A DNA stretch of 64,000 nucleotides, from contig JAEYYB010000116.1 in NCBI GenBank assembly GCA_023430975.1, positions 86,893 through 150,892 of the forward strand. The letters run 5' to 3'. The first letter of the stretch is position 1. Each line of letters starts with the position of its first letter. The position numbers were made by a program, and so were the translations under genes. The notes under the pieces were generated by a model. The model was not told where the DNA came from. It saw only the letters and a program-made list of their open reading frames with translations, and did no database searches. Of this stretch, positions 1 to 8,634 are shown piece by piece. The stretch comes from Bacillota bacterium. Its GTDB lineage: Bacteria > Bacillota > Clostridia > Acetivibrionales > DSM-2933.

Positions 1-184
1 CAATCCTGTAAAGACAGAGCTTTTGAAGGCTGCTGGGGAGAAAGGAAGCGTTGCTGTCAATGGGATGGGAATGTTGTTCTATCAGGGGATATATGCATAT
101 GAAAAGTGGATGGACATTGAATTCTCAGAAAACGAGATTGAACAATTCTATATAAGGTTTAAGGAAGCTGTTATGGAGGTCTAA
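1..184 (+). CDS. aroE: shikimate dehydrogenase, C-terminal end (partial)
   Basis: The reading frame enters from the left edge (first full codon at 2) and ends at TAA 182-184, giving 60 residues. It contains NPVKTELL and NGMGMLFYQG, followed by a charged helical tail. This matches the C-terminal end of AroE, where the G-M-x-M-L-x-x-Q-G stretch lies near the NADP and shikimate sites. AroE reduces 3-dehydroshikimate to shikimate with NADPH. aroQ and aroB occur elsewhere in the window, so the shikimate genes are scattered. The 5' part is outside the window. Confidence 0.85.
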   Translation, partial: NPVKTELLKAAGEKGSVAVNGMGMLFYQGIYAYEKWMDIEFSENEIEQFYIRFKEAVMEV

Positions 185-220
185 TGCCAAACTGCTTTTT
201 ATATAAAATCATAAAATCAC

Positions 221-323
221 TATATGAAAAGTGAATAATCTTTTACATTTGTCTATCGCAAATTCCGTAAAAACCGTTCGTTATTTGCTCTGACATATGT
301 AAGATCATTAACACTTTTCATAT
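221..323. repeat. family C palindromic element, copy 1
   Basis: This is a 103-base imperfect palindrome with outer arms TATGAAAAGTG and CACTTTTCATA and inner arms around ACATTTGTC and GACATATGT. It shares most of its sequence with the copies at 13481, 25402, 31007, 35400 and 59219. It lies between aroE and pilB. The rest of the gap, 324-521, is AT-rich and shows no gene. Confidence 0.8.
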
Positions 324-521
324 GGTAATCATTGGTTAATGCCTAACCTTACATTTGGAAGAGCAAGCTTATGATTATAAAGTGATTTTTTTCTTATGTT
401 TTTTCTATATTAATCCGATAAAAATAAAGTGATATATAAATATTCGTTTGGTATGTAATGCTGAAAGATCACTTCAAGATTTTTTATTACCAATGGTAAT
501 ATGCTTTTATTGGAGGGCTTT

Positions 522-2213
522 ATGAACAAGCAGAATAGGAAAAGGCTGGGAGATTTGCTTCTGGATGTTGGACTCATTTCAAAAGAACAATTGGATAAAG
601 CATTGGAAATCCAGAAGCAGTCTGGAGAGAAGCTGGGCCAGGTCCTTTTGAATCAAAACTATGTTACACAACAGGATATAATCCAGGTTTTGGAGTTCCA
701 ACTTGGAATTCCACATGTTGACCTTGAAAAGTATAACATTGACTCCTCAGCTTGTCTGCTTATTTCTGAAAACCTTGCCAAAAGGTATGGCCTAATCCCC
801 ATACAGAAAATCAATGGTGTTCTGACCGTAGCAATGAGCGACCCTCTAAATGTTTTTGCCATTGATGACATAAAAATCTTTTCCGGTATGGACGTTCAGC
901 CTGTTATAGCAACCCTTAAGGATATAAACAATGCCATAGATAAATATTATTCGGCTCAGAAGGCCATGCAGGCAGTAGAAGAATTCAGAAAAGAGCATGG
1001 AACAGTTAAAATCGGGAATGAACCGGATGATCAGGCCTCGGATGAAATAAACAATTCTCCTGCTGTAAAACTATTAAATTCCATAATTGAACAGGCTATA
1101 AATAATAATGCCAGTGATATACATATAGAGCCATTTGAACGATATATAAAGATAAGGTTCAGGGTTGATGGGCAGCTTATGGAGGCTATGCGGCCTGAAA
1201 TTGAGATCATGCCTTCTGTTGTTACACGTATGAAAATAATCTCAGGATTGAATATTGCAGAGAAAAGGTTGCCTCAGGACGGTAGATTTTCAGTAATGGT
1301 AAATGGCAGTGAATATGATTTAAGGGTATCAATACTTCCAACTGTTTATGGTGAAAAAATTGTTATAAGAGTAGCTAACAAAAAAGCCTTTGTTGTAACG
1401 AAAGAAGCTTTGGGATTTAGCAGGGAGGATCTTTTAAAGTTTGATAGTATTTTGAAAAATCCTCACGGCATCATACTGGTTGCAGGACCTACCGGAAGCG
1501 GGAAAACCACAACCTTATACAGTGCTATAAGTGCAATTAACAAACCTAATCTCAATATTGTAACGGTTGAGGATCCTGTGGAATGTCTAATTGACGGGGT
1601 CAACCATGTCCAGGTCAACGCCAAGGCAGGTTTTACGTTTGCAGTTGGCTTAAGGTCAATATTGAGGCAGGATCCAAATATTATCATGATAGGCGAAATA
1701 AGAGATTCCGAGACTGCCGAAATAGCTGTCAGAGCAGCTATAACAGGTCATCTTGTTTTAAGTACCATTCACACAAATGATGCACCGGGAACTGTATTAA
1801 GGCTTATAGATATGGGAATTGAGCCGTTTATGGTTGCATCATCGGTTGTAGGGGTTATTGCACAGCGTCTGGTTAAAAAAATATGTCCTAATTGCTCGTA
1901 TAGCTACAGAGCAGGCGATGAAGATTTGGAAGCTCTCGGAATTAAAACTTCACAGGAAATTCTGCTTTATAAGGGAAGAGGATGTACTGTATGTAATAAA
2001 ACTGGGTATAAGGGCAGAATTGGGGTATATGAAATAATGGTCCTTAACAAAATTCACAGAGAGCTTATAAATAAAGGATGTTCAGAAGATGCGCTGAGAG
2101 TTGAACTGGTTAAGTCGGGCATGGTAACGTTGAGGGAAAACGTAAAGAGATATGTTTTGGAGGGTTCTACTACATTAAGTGAAATGATAAGGATTTCACA
2201 TACTAATGACTAA
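522..2213 (+). CDS. pilB: type IV pilus assembly ATPase PilB (GspE family)
   Basis: Hexameric cytoplasmic ATPase that powers pilus extension. The 563-residue protein has an N-terminal MshEN/T2SSE_N-like region (about 1-150), an N2 domain with SDIHIEP, a Walker A motif GPTGSGKTTT near residue 322, an Asp/His box region with IRDSETAEIA and HTNDAPGT, and a tetra-cysteine zinc site (CPNC near 453, CTVC near 488). The ATG at 522 is chosen over the ATG at 501 because TGGAGGG lies 5-10 bases before it. It is the first gene of the pilus locus and is followed by pilT. Zinc-site PilB rather than PilT is clear from the cysteines and the N-terminal domain. Confidence 0.96.
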   Translation: MNKQNRKRLGDLLLDVGLISKEQLDKALEIQKQSGEKLGQVLLNQNYVTQQDIIQVLEFQLGIPHVDLEKYNIDSSACLLISENLAKRYGLIPIQKINGVLTVAMSDPLNVFAIDDIKIFSGMDVQPVIATLKDINNAIDKYYSAQKAMQAVEEFRKEHGTVKIGNEPDDQASDEINNSPAVKLLNSIIEQAINNNASDIHIEPFERYIKIRFRVDGQLMEAMRPEIEIMPSVVTRMKIISGLNIAEKRLPQDGRFSVMVNGSEYDLRVSILPTVYGEKIVIRVANKKAFVVTKEALGFSREDLLKFDSILKNPHGIILVAGPTGSGKTTTLYSAISAINKPNLNIVTVEDPVECLIDGVNHVQVNAKAGFTFAVGLRSILRQDPNIIMIGEIRDSETAEIAVRAAITGHLVLSTIHTNDAPGTVLRLIDMGIEPFMVASSVVGVIAQRLVKKICPNCSYSYRAGDEDLEALGIKTSQEILLYKGRGCTVCNKTGYKGRIGVYEIMVLNKIHRELINKGCSEDALRVELVKSGMVTLRENVKRYVLEGSTTLSEMIRISHTND

Positions 2214-2318
2214 AAAATGAATGTAATCTCGGGTTTATTCTAATGAACCTGGAGATTAAATACATAATAAGGAATGGAATGGCTATAATAAGGAATGGAT
2301 ATAATAAGGAGGTCGCTT

Positions 2319-3374
2319 ATGGAATTGGATGAGTTATTGTATAAAGCAGTTGAACAAGGTGCATCGGATATTCATATTACTGTGGGAATACCGCCGACAA
2401 TAAGAAAAAGCGGACGCCTGGTAAGGCTGGGTGATGTTCCTGTCACTGCTGATGATACGGAGTATTATACAAAGAAGATGTTAAATGGTGATAAACTCAG
2501 TGAATTTGAGACTAAGGGAGAAATAGATCTTTCATATTCACTCCAAAGTGTTGGACGATTCAGGGTTAACATATTTAGGCAAAGGGGCACTTGTTGTATT
2601 GCAATAAGGCCTGTTAATATAACTATACCCACATTTGACCAATTGGGTTTGCCTGATGTGTTGAAGGAATTTTCGAAAAAAACAAAAGGTCTTGTTTTGG
2701 TTACCGGTCCAACAGGAAGCGGTAAATCAACTACTTTGGCAGCAATTATAAATAAAATAAATGATGAGAGAGATTGCCACATATTGACACTGGAGGATCC
2801 TATAGAATATTTACATAAGCACAAGATGTCTATAGTTAACCAAAGAGAGATCGGTCACGATTCAAATTCGTATGCAAATGCTTTAAGAGCAGCATTAAGA
2901 GAAGATCCGGATGTAATATTGGTAGGAGAGATGAGGGACATGGAGACCATTTCCATAGCCATAACTGCGGCTGAAACAGGTCACCTTGTATTTTCTACTT
3001 TACACACAATCGGAGCAGCTAACACCATTGATAGAATTATAGATGTTTTTCCGCCTTATCAGCAGCAGCAGATAAAGGTACAGCTTTCTACAATTCTTCA
3101 GGGTGTTATATCGCAGCAGTTATTAGCCAGAAGAGACAAGCATGGAAGGGTGGCAGCACTTGAAATAATGATTCCAAATCCTGCTATAAGGAATCTTATA
3201 AGAGAGGGCAAAACTCATCAGATTAATTCTATTATACAAACTGGTGCAAAATTTGGCATGCAGACAATGGATAACAGCCTTTTAAATCTATACAGAAGAA
3301 ATATTATAAGTTATGAAGATGCAATGGTTTATGCGGCTGACCAGGAAAATATTACAAGGATGGCAAGTATCTAG
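2319..3374 (+). CDS. pilT: type IV pilus retraction ATPase PilT
   Basis: Hexameric ATPase that drives pilus retraction and twitching. The protein has 351 residues, the usual PilT length. It shows the SDIHIT start, Walker A GPTGSGKSTT near residue 130, GEMRDMETI, the HTIGAANTIDRIID His box and the C-terminal AIRNLIREGK motif typical of PilT. The ATG at 2319 follows AAGGAGG at a good distance; the in-frame ATG at 2295 lies upstream of that ribosome-binding site and is rejected. Presence of PilT implies retractile pili. Confidence 0.95.
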   Translation: MELDELLYKAVEQGASDIHITVGIPPTIRKSGRLVRLGDVPVTADDTEYYTKKMLNGDKLSEFETKGEIDLSYSLQSVGRFRVNIFRQRGTCCIAIRPVNITIPTFDQLGLPDVLKEFSKKTKGLVLVTGPTGSGKSTTLAAIINKINDERDCHILTLEDPIEYLHKHKMSIVNQREIGHDSNSYANALRAALREDPDVILVGEMRDMETISIAITAAETGHLVFSTLHTIGAANTIDRIIDVFPPYQQQQIKVQLSTILQGVISQQLLARRDKHGRVAALEIMIPNPAIRNLIREGKTHQINSIIQTGAKFGMQTMDNSLLNLYRRNIISYEDAMVYAADQENITRMASI

Positions 3375-3688
3375 GCTGAAAGATTGAGCACTATTAATCC
3401 CATAAGAAGTATATTGAAAGTTAAAGTATAATGTGATAAAATGTATATGAAGAAGCAGAAAGTTTCTTCCATTTCTAAAATTAACTTCTCAAATCTAGAA
3501 AACATTACCTTAGTTGTTTTATGCAGTATGTTCTTAAAAAGATCTATTTGGTAATTCTAAAGTTTGATTAATCTTCTTGAAATGCCCGGCTAACTGATTC
3601 TTTGATAGTGAATCATGTGCAAAATTTATATTGTTTTATTTCATATATAAAAATATAATATATGTGTTATAAGCAGGGAGGGAATAAA
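3375..3688. other. 314-base gap between pilT and pilC, no gene seen
   Basis: AT-rich spacer. A 35-codon frame starting near 3449 has no ribosome-binding site and no recognisable product. I see no element of families A-D, no riboswitch consensus and no strong terminator here. A promoter for pilC is plausible but I cannot place it. Confidence 0.4.
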
Positions 3689-4903
3689 TTGGCTTCATTT
3701 GCTTATACAGCCAAAACATCGGCAGGGGCCATTGTAACAGGCAAATTTGATGCAAATGATGTTGATAATGTGGTATCCTTTTTGAGAAATAAAGGATTGT
3801 TCCCAATGGACATAAAAGAAGTAACTGCAGTTAGAAAGGGAATAACCTCAAAATCCAGAAAAAAGATATCAGCCAATGATTTGGCGATTTTTTGCAGACA
3901 ATTCTATACAATGGTTAATGCGGGGGTTTCGGTAATCGGATGTTTGGATCTTTTAAGAAAACAAACTGAAAATGCCAAGCTGGCAGAACTCATAAATGAG
4001 GTTTATGATGATGTTCAAAAAGGTAATTCATTGTCTGAAGCTTTAAGTTTACACTCCGATACATTGCCAATAATGCTAATCAGCATGATTGAAGTCGGAG
4101 AGGTAAGCGGTTCATTGGATATGGTTCTCGACAAGCTGGCAGCACACTTTATAAAAGAAAACAGGATCAGACAGAAAATCAAGACAGCTATGATGTATCC
4201 CATGATTATAGGATTTATTGCAGTAGCAGTTGTAATTTTCATGTTGGCATTTGTGGTTCCAAAGTTTATGAGCATGTTTTCTTTAATGGGTGCAGGACTT
4301 CCGTTACCTACCAAAATATTACTTGGTATAAGCCATACAGTTACAAATATATGGTTTTTAATAGGTACAGCATCATTTATTTCAGTATTTTATTATATAT
4401 TCTCGAAGTTTAGAAGGACGGTTAAAGGGAGGTTGATAATCACTGGTATAATTCTTGGAATACCAAAGGTTGGAAAGAACTACAGAAAGATACTTGCATC
4501 AAGGTTCTCCAGGGCATTGAGCCTCTTGCTTGAAACAGGTGTCCCTCTGATACAGGCACTTGAAGTAGTTGAAAAGGTAGTAAATAATCAGATAGTAACT
4601 AATGGGTTGGTGAAAGTTAAAGAAGAGATAAAAAGAGGATCAAGTCTGGCAAGTCCACTTGAAGGTATTGGAATATTTCCGGTAATGGTTACTCAGATGA
4701 TAAGCATAGGTGAAGAAGCCGGTTCTTTGGATGAAATAATAGGAAAAGTTGCAGATTTCTATGATGAAGAGTTGGATACATCCATAAGCCAGTTAATTTC
4801 CTTGATAGAGCCAGTTATGATACTGGTACTTGCGTTAATAGTGGGGTTTATTGTAATTGCAATGATCATGCCTGTTTTCGGGATGTACAAAAGTCTAGGA
4901 TAG
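3689..4903 (+). CDS. pilC: type IV pilus inner-membrane platform protein PilC
   Basis: Integral membrane platform that couples PilB/PilT to pilin assembly (GspF family). The 404-residue protein has two repeated GspF domains: ANDLAIFCRQFYTMVNAGV near the start and a second copy RKILASRFSRALSLLLETGV. Hydrophobic segments lie near 165-195, 215-240 and at the C-terminus. The start is TTG 3689, preceded by GGGAGGG; the upstream ATG at 3662 has no ribosome-binding site. Length matches the family. Confidence 0.94.
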   Translation: MASFAYTAKTSAGAIVTGKFDANDVDNVVSFLRNKGLFPMDIKEVTAVRKGITSKSRKKISANDLAIFCRQFYTMVNAGVSVIGCLDLLRKQTENAKLAELINEVYDDVQKGNSLSEALSLHSDTLPIMLISMIEVGEVSGSLDMVLDKLAAHFIKENRIRQKIKTAMMYPMIIGFIAVAVVIFMLAFVVPKFMSMFSLMGAGLPLPTKILLGISHTVTNIWFLIGTASFISVFYYIFSKFRRTVKGRLIITGIILGIPKVGKNYRKILASRFSRALSLLLETGVPLIQALEVVEKVVNNQIVTNGLVKVKEEIKRGSSLASPLEGIGIFPVMVTQMISIGEEAGSLDEIIGKVADFYDEELDTSISQLISLIEPVMILVLALIVGFIVIAMIMPVFGMYKSLG

Positions 4904-4957
4904 AGGTGTTGAATTAAACTGCGTGAAAAGTATTATTAATTCAAGGAGGATGTTAGT

Positions 4958-5389
4958 ATGATTAAAAAACTCATTAAAAACAGGAAAGGCTTCACATTAA
5001 CGGAATTGATAGTAGTAGTGGCTATTTTGGGTGTATTGGCAGCAGTTGTTACCCCTTCAGTAATGGGGTATCTATCAGACGCAAAGGACAATGCTGATAA
5101 AGCTAATCTGACAACTATTGATAGTTGCGTAAAAAGGCTTGCTGCTAAAGGAACAATAAGTTTAACTTCTGATTGGACTAATGCTACAGTGCAATCAAAT
5201 ATTATAGCTGCAGTAGCCAAGGAAATTAATCCTATCCCCAGTACTTCCAGTGAGACAAATACAAAATGGGTGATAAATAAAGATGCAGTTAGTGGAACTA
5301 CTATATGGGTAACTCAGGAAGCAACAGCTGTTGCAGGCAGCAATGTAAGAATAATATTAAATCCGAGTGCTCCTACTACAACTCCATAA
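4958..5389 (+). CDS. pilA: major type IV pilin (PilA-like)
   Basis: A 143-residue type IV prepilin. A short basic leader ends KNRKG, then FTLTELIVVVAILGVLAAV, the class III signal cut by PilD between G and F, with the conserved Glu at +5. The remainder is a small globular domain with a single Cys and a Thr/Pro-rich tail. Ribosome-binding site AAGGAGGA lies 6-8 bases upstream. It is probably the main pilus subunit because it sits directly after pilC and has the most canonical signal of the pilin-like proteins in the locus. Confidence 0.9.
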   Translation: MIKKLIKNRKGFTLTELIVVVAILGVLAAVVTPSVMGYLSDAKDNADKANLTTIDSCVKRLAAKGTISLTSDWTNATVQSNIIAAVAKEINPIPSTSSETNTKWVINKDAVSGTTIWVTQEATAVAGSNVRIILNPSAPTTTP

Positions 5390-5400
5390 TACTATTTGTA

Positions 5401-5448
5401 AATTGAATTTATTCAATTCTAAGTCTTACTAAACAATAATTAGACTTA
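5401..5448 (+). other. two tandem hairpins between pilA and pilD
   Basis: AATTGAAT-TT-ATTCAATT (5401-5418) is immediately followed by TAAGTCT (5420-5426) paired with AGACTTA (5442-5448). Neither has a U-run, so they are not classic terminators. A stabilising or attenuating role after the highly expressed pilin gene is an inference. Confidence 0.4.
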
Positions 5449-5472
5449 ATAGAGAGGACGTATGACAAAATT

Positions 5473-6261
5473 ATGACAGTTTATTATTACATTCTTGTTT
5501 TTGCTTACGGTTTAATTATAGGCTCATTCCTAAATGTTTGCATATGTAGAATGCCTTTAGGTGAATCTGTTGTAAAACCACCGTCACATTGCCCCAATTG
5601 CGGTACAAGGTTGACAGTGCTCGACCTTGTACCCCTGTTTAGCTATTTGTTTCTTGGGGGGAAATGCAGATACTGTAAAGTAAAAATTTCCATTAAGTAC
5701 CCGTTGATGGAAGTGCTGACAGCAGTAATTTATTTACCGTTGTTTTATAAGTATGGTCAGAATGGGCAGTATATAGAATTCTTTGCAGCGGCTTATCTGA
5801 TGTCCATACTTATTGTTGTATTCTTTGTAGATTTAAAGCACAGGAAAATTCCCAACACTCTTGTAATATCAGGATTGGTTGGAAGTATAGCACTCATAGT
5901 GTATAACTTCTTCAAACCTCTGGATATTTACGGAGATGGGAACTGGTGGAATCCTATTTTGGGAATGTTTTTGGGATCGGGATTCCTATTGATAGTGTCA
6001 TTAATAAGTATGGGCTTTTCAAAGAAGGAAGCCTTTAGATTTGGTGATATAAAACTACTTGCTGTTATAGGCGGTTATGTTGGATGGAAAATGGGGCTTG
6101 TTGTCCTTTGTACATCTCTGATTATAAGTGCCATAGCAGTTTTATCTACTGCAGTACTGAAAAAAGATAATAAAAGAGGTAATATACCTTTTGGAAGCTT
6201 TATAGCTGTAGCAACTTATATTACATTCCTGTTTGGAGGGGAAATTATTAAACACTTTTAA
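5473..6261 (+). CDS. pilD: prepilin leader peptidase / N-methyltransferase PilD
   Basis: Membrane aspartyl protease (family A24) that cleaves and N-methylates prepilins. The 262-residue protein has the N-terminal GSFLNVCICRMP motif, a zinc-binding CPNC...CRYC pair near 38-63, and the two catalytic Asp motifs VDLKHRKIPN and FGDIKLLA. About eight hydrophobic helices are visible. A 4-codon frame (ATG 5462, stop 5474-5476) with the better placed AGAGAGGA site overlaps the start by TTATGA, so initiation may be coupled to it. Confidence 0.94.
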   Translation: MTVYYYILVFAYGLIIGSFLNVCICRMPLGESVVKPPSHCPNCGTRLTVLDLVPLFSYLFLGGKCRYCKVKISIKYPLMEVLTAVIYLPLFYKYGQNGQYIEFFAAAYLMSILIVVFFVDLKHRKIPNTLVISGLVGSIALIVYNFFKPLDIYGDGNWWNPILGMFLGSGFLLIVSLISMGFSKKEAFRFGDIKLLAVIGGYVGWKMGLVVLCTSLIISAIAVLSTAVLKKDNKRGNIPFGSFIAVATYITFLFGGEIIKHF

Positions 6262-6288
6262 TATTACAACAAAAGGTTGTGTGAGATT

Positions 6289-7371
6289 ATGTTAAAAAAG
6301 ACCTTTCTTGCTGTAGATATAGGTAATACAAATGTGAAAGCTGTATGGGGCTATTATAATAAGCAAACTACTTGCATTCTTGAGTATGACATTATAAAGG
6401 CACCGGATAATGTCATTAAAGATGGAAAAATAACAGATGTGGAAATGATGGCGACAATGCTTAAAGACATAATCAAAAAGAACAGAATTAAAGCTAACAG
6501 ATTGATTATGAACATTTCAGGTACAGGAGTTATTACAAGAGAAGTACAACTGCCAAGGTCAACGGATGAGGAGCTCGAAAATATACTCAAATATGATGCT
6601 CAACAGTATTTTCCGGTTGACCTTGAGAATTATGTTATGGATTTTCGAGTACTTGATGATGCTGCTGTAGGAAGTGATAATATGTCCAGAGTTTTACTCG
6701 TTGCTGTTCCTATAAAGCAGGCAGATGAATACATGAAGATTGCTAAGAGGCTGAAGTTGGATATGGAAGCTATTGATATACCTGCAAATTCAATAACCAA
6801 GCTGCTTTTTGGAATTGGTACAAAAAGTGCCTGTTCCAATATATCGGCTAAAGGAGAATTTGTAGTACTAGATATCGGATCGAATACAACCGGGGTATAT
6901 ATATTTCAAGATTCCAAGCTGATGTTTAACAGGATTTTACTTATAGGCAGCAGTGAAATTGATAGATATATATCAAATAGCATGGAAATTGATTACTTGG
7001 ATGCACAAAAGATTAAACTTGACAGGGGCAGGGTTTTCAATGAAGAAGAAGAGGGTAATGAAACTATTGAAAACATAAATCTATGCAATTACATAAGGCC
7101 TGCTGTTGACAATCTTATAATTGATATAAACAGACTTGTTGATTTTTATGTGTCAAGATCGTCATTTGGGGGAATAAAAAAGATCTATATTTGTGGCGGA
7201 GGCAGTCAGCTTCGAGGTCTTGACAAGTATATAGGAAACTACTTTAATATTCCTGTAGATTATTTGCATAAATTCTTAAATATAGAGTATAAGGGCAAAA
7301 AAGGCATAGACAAGTTTGCTGCTGATTTTGTTTATATTATAAATGCTACCGGAGCACTAGTCAGGGAATAA
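6289..7371 (+). CDS. pilM: type IV pilus assembly protein PilM
   Basis: Actin-like cytoplasmic ATPase of the PilMNO alignment complex. The 360-residue protein opens with FLAVDIGNTNVKAVWG (phosphate 1), has YDAQQYFP typical of PilM, a second phosphate loop VVLDIGSNTTGVYIF and the adenosine motif YICGGGSQLRGL. The ATG at 6289 is taken as start; a TTG at 6277 in the same frame is possible. It probably binds the N-terminus of PilN, encoded two genes downstream. Confidence 0.9.
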   Translation: MLKKTFLAVDIGNTNVKAVWGYYNKQTTCILEYDIIKAPDNVIKDGKITDVEMMATMLKDIIKKNRIKANRLIMNISGTGVITREVQLPRSTDEELENILKYDAQQYFPVDLENYVMDFRVLDDAAVGSDNMSRVLLVAVPIKQADEYMKIAKRLKLDMEAIDIPANSITKLLFGIGTKSACSNISAKGEFVVLDIGSNTTGVYIFQDSKLMFNRILLIGSSEIDRYISNSMEIDYLDAQKIKLDRGRVFNEEEEGNETIENINLCNYIRPAVDNLIIDINRLVDFYVSRSSFGGIKKIYICGGGSQLRGLDKYIGNYFNIPVDYLHKFLNIEYKGKKGIDKFAADFVYIINATGALVRE

Positions 7372-7398
7372 TATGCTGCCTTTAAAGGGTGATGATAT

Positions 7399-7893
7399 AT
7401 GCTTCTTGGGAAAAAAGGTACATCATTGGTTGAACTGCTCATTTCCATAGCGATACTGGGAGTTATAATGGTACCGATATCAACGGTTCTATATCAAGGT
7501 TTCAAAAATTACTTTGTTGAAAATGACATGCTTATTGCGACACAGAGGGCCAGGGAAGCTATGGATAAGCTTATTGAGGATATAAGGATGAATGACAGCT
7601 CAAATATAAGTATTGAAGACAGCGGTAAAATTCTTAACATTGTTAAAGGTGATCCCATTAAGGAAGATCTTATTTATGAATTAGAAACTGTTGGTGGGAT
7701 AAATGTATTGTTAAGAAACACCCAAAATGTATTTAAGCCCGAGGAAAACATTAGTATACTGGAGTTTAAAGCTCAAATTCAAGAGAAGACAGTAGATTAT
7801 GACAGTCAAATAATAAAAGTGATACTTGGTATTAAAGTAGGCAAAAGTGACCCTGTTACGCTGGAAGGTAGCTATCGAAGAAAGACTGGATAA
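7399..7893 (+). CDS. minor pilin-like protein with type IV prepilin signal
   Basis: A 164-residue protein starting MLLGKKG and then TSLVELLISIAILGVIMVPI, a class III prepilin signal with Glu at +5 and a 20-residue hydrophobic helix. The rest is a small beta-rich domain of the PilV/PilW/GspJ sort. It probably is a minor pilin that primes assembly at the pilus tip. It lies between pilM and pilN, where the PilMNO genes are usually contiguous. The exact minor-pilin class cannot be set from sequence alone. Confidence 0.8.
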   Translation: MLLGKKGTSLVELLISIAILGVIMVPISTVLYQGFKNYFVENDMLIATQRAREAMDKLIEDIRMNDSSNISIEDSGKILNIVKGDPIKEDLIYELETVGGINVLLRNTQNVFKPEENISILEFKAQIQEKTVDYDSQIIKVILGIKVGKSDPVTLEGSYRRKTG

Positions 7894-7909
7894 AAAGGTG
7901 GGGAAAGGG

Positions 7910-8515
7910 TTGAAAGATCTAAATCTTATACCGAAAAGCTATTATCAAAATAAAAAAAAGAAAGAGAAGAAGAAGTTGATATTCCTTTCTGTATTTTTAT
8001 TGAGTTTTATGCTTATTGTATCTGTAGCATATCCTGTGTATACCAAGGTGAGACTCAACGCCCAGCTTAATGACCTAAAAAAGAAGGTAGAAGATACTGC
8101 ACACTACAAGATAAATCAGGAAAAATTGGCAGAGGCCAATTTGAAGTTCTTGAATCTTAAAGAAGAATCGGAAAAACTTTCAAAATATTCATTCAGCAGC
8201 ATAAATGTTATAGAGAGAATAGCACAATTCATGCCAAAGAAGCTTTTTATAACTGATTTTAGCATTGGAAATAGAAACGATGGCAACGTGAATATTGCCC
8301 TAAAAGGAAAATGTGCTTCTGAGGAGGATATAGTGTCCTTTTTATACAGCTTAAGAAAAGACAAATTCTTTGATAATATTTATATCTCTACAATTCAGAA
8401 GATTGGGGAAACATCAAATAGCACACCTGAAACTAAAAAAGCTTTAAGTACTCATGTTGTAGAGACAACGGTAAGTTATAGCTTTGATATGAGTTTGAAT
8501 TATACAGTAAGATAA
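7910..8515 (+). CDS. pilN: type IV pilus assembly protein PilN
   Basis: Bitopic membrane protein of about 201 residues. The N-terminus KDLNLIPKSYYQNK is the PilN motif that docks on PilM, followed by a Lys-rich stretch, one membrane helix (about 28-48) and a coiled-coil plus ferredoxin-like domain. I place the start at TTG 7910 after GGTGGGG; the longer GTG frame from 7847 would overlap the upstream gene by 47 bases and lacks a ribosome-binding site. A GTG at 7898 is an alternative. Confidence 0.85.
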   Translation: MKDLNLIPKSYYQNKKKKEKKKLIFLSVFLLSFMLIVSVAYPVYTKVRLNAQLNDLKKKVEDTAHYKINQEKLAEANLKFLNLKEESEKLSKYSFSSINVIERIAQFMPKKLFITDFSIGNRNDGNVNIALKGKCASEEDIVSFLYSLRKDKFFDNIYISTIQKIGETSNSTPETKKALSTHVVETTVSYSFDMSLNYTVR

Positions 8516-8634
8516 TATTTTTGTTATGCCTTAGAAATTATGATGTATTCTAACCACACTTTCTCACGACAACAATAAAGGATGCAAAATCGCAAATGGT
8601 TATGTTATGTCTAATAGGAATAGGAAGTGATTAA

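Noticed and set aside
221..323. CRISPR-like or riboswitch reading of the dispersed palindromes
   Set aside because: Copies are scattered singly over the window without spacers or arrays, occur in both orientations and lack any riboswitch consensus I know.
3449..3556. 35-codon frame between pilT and pilC
   Set aside because: No ribosome-binding site, no similarity, and the length is expected by chance in AT-rich DNA.
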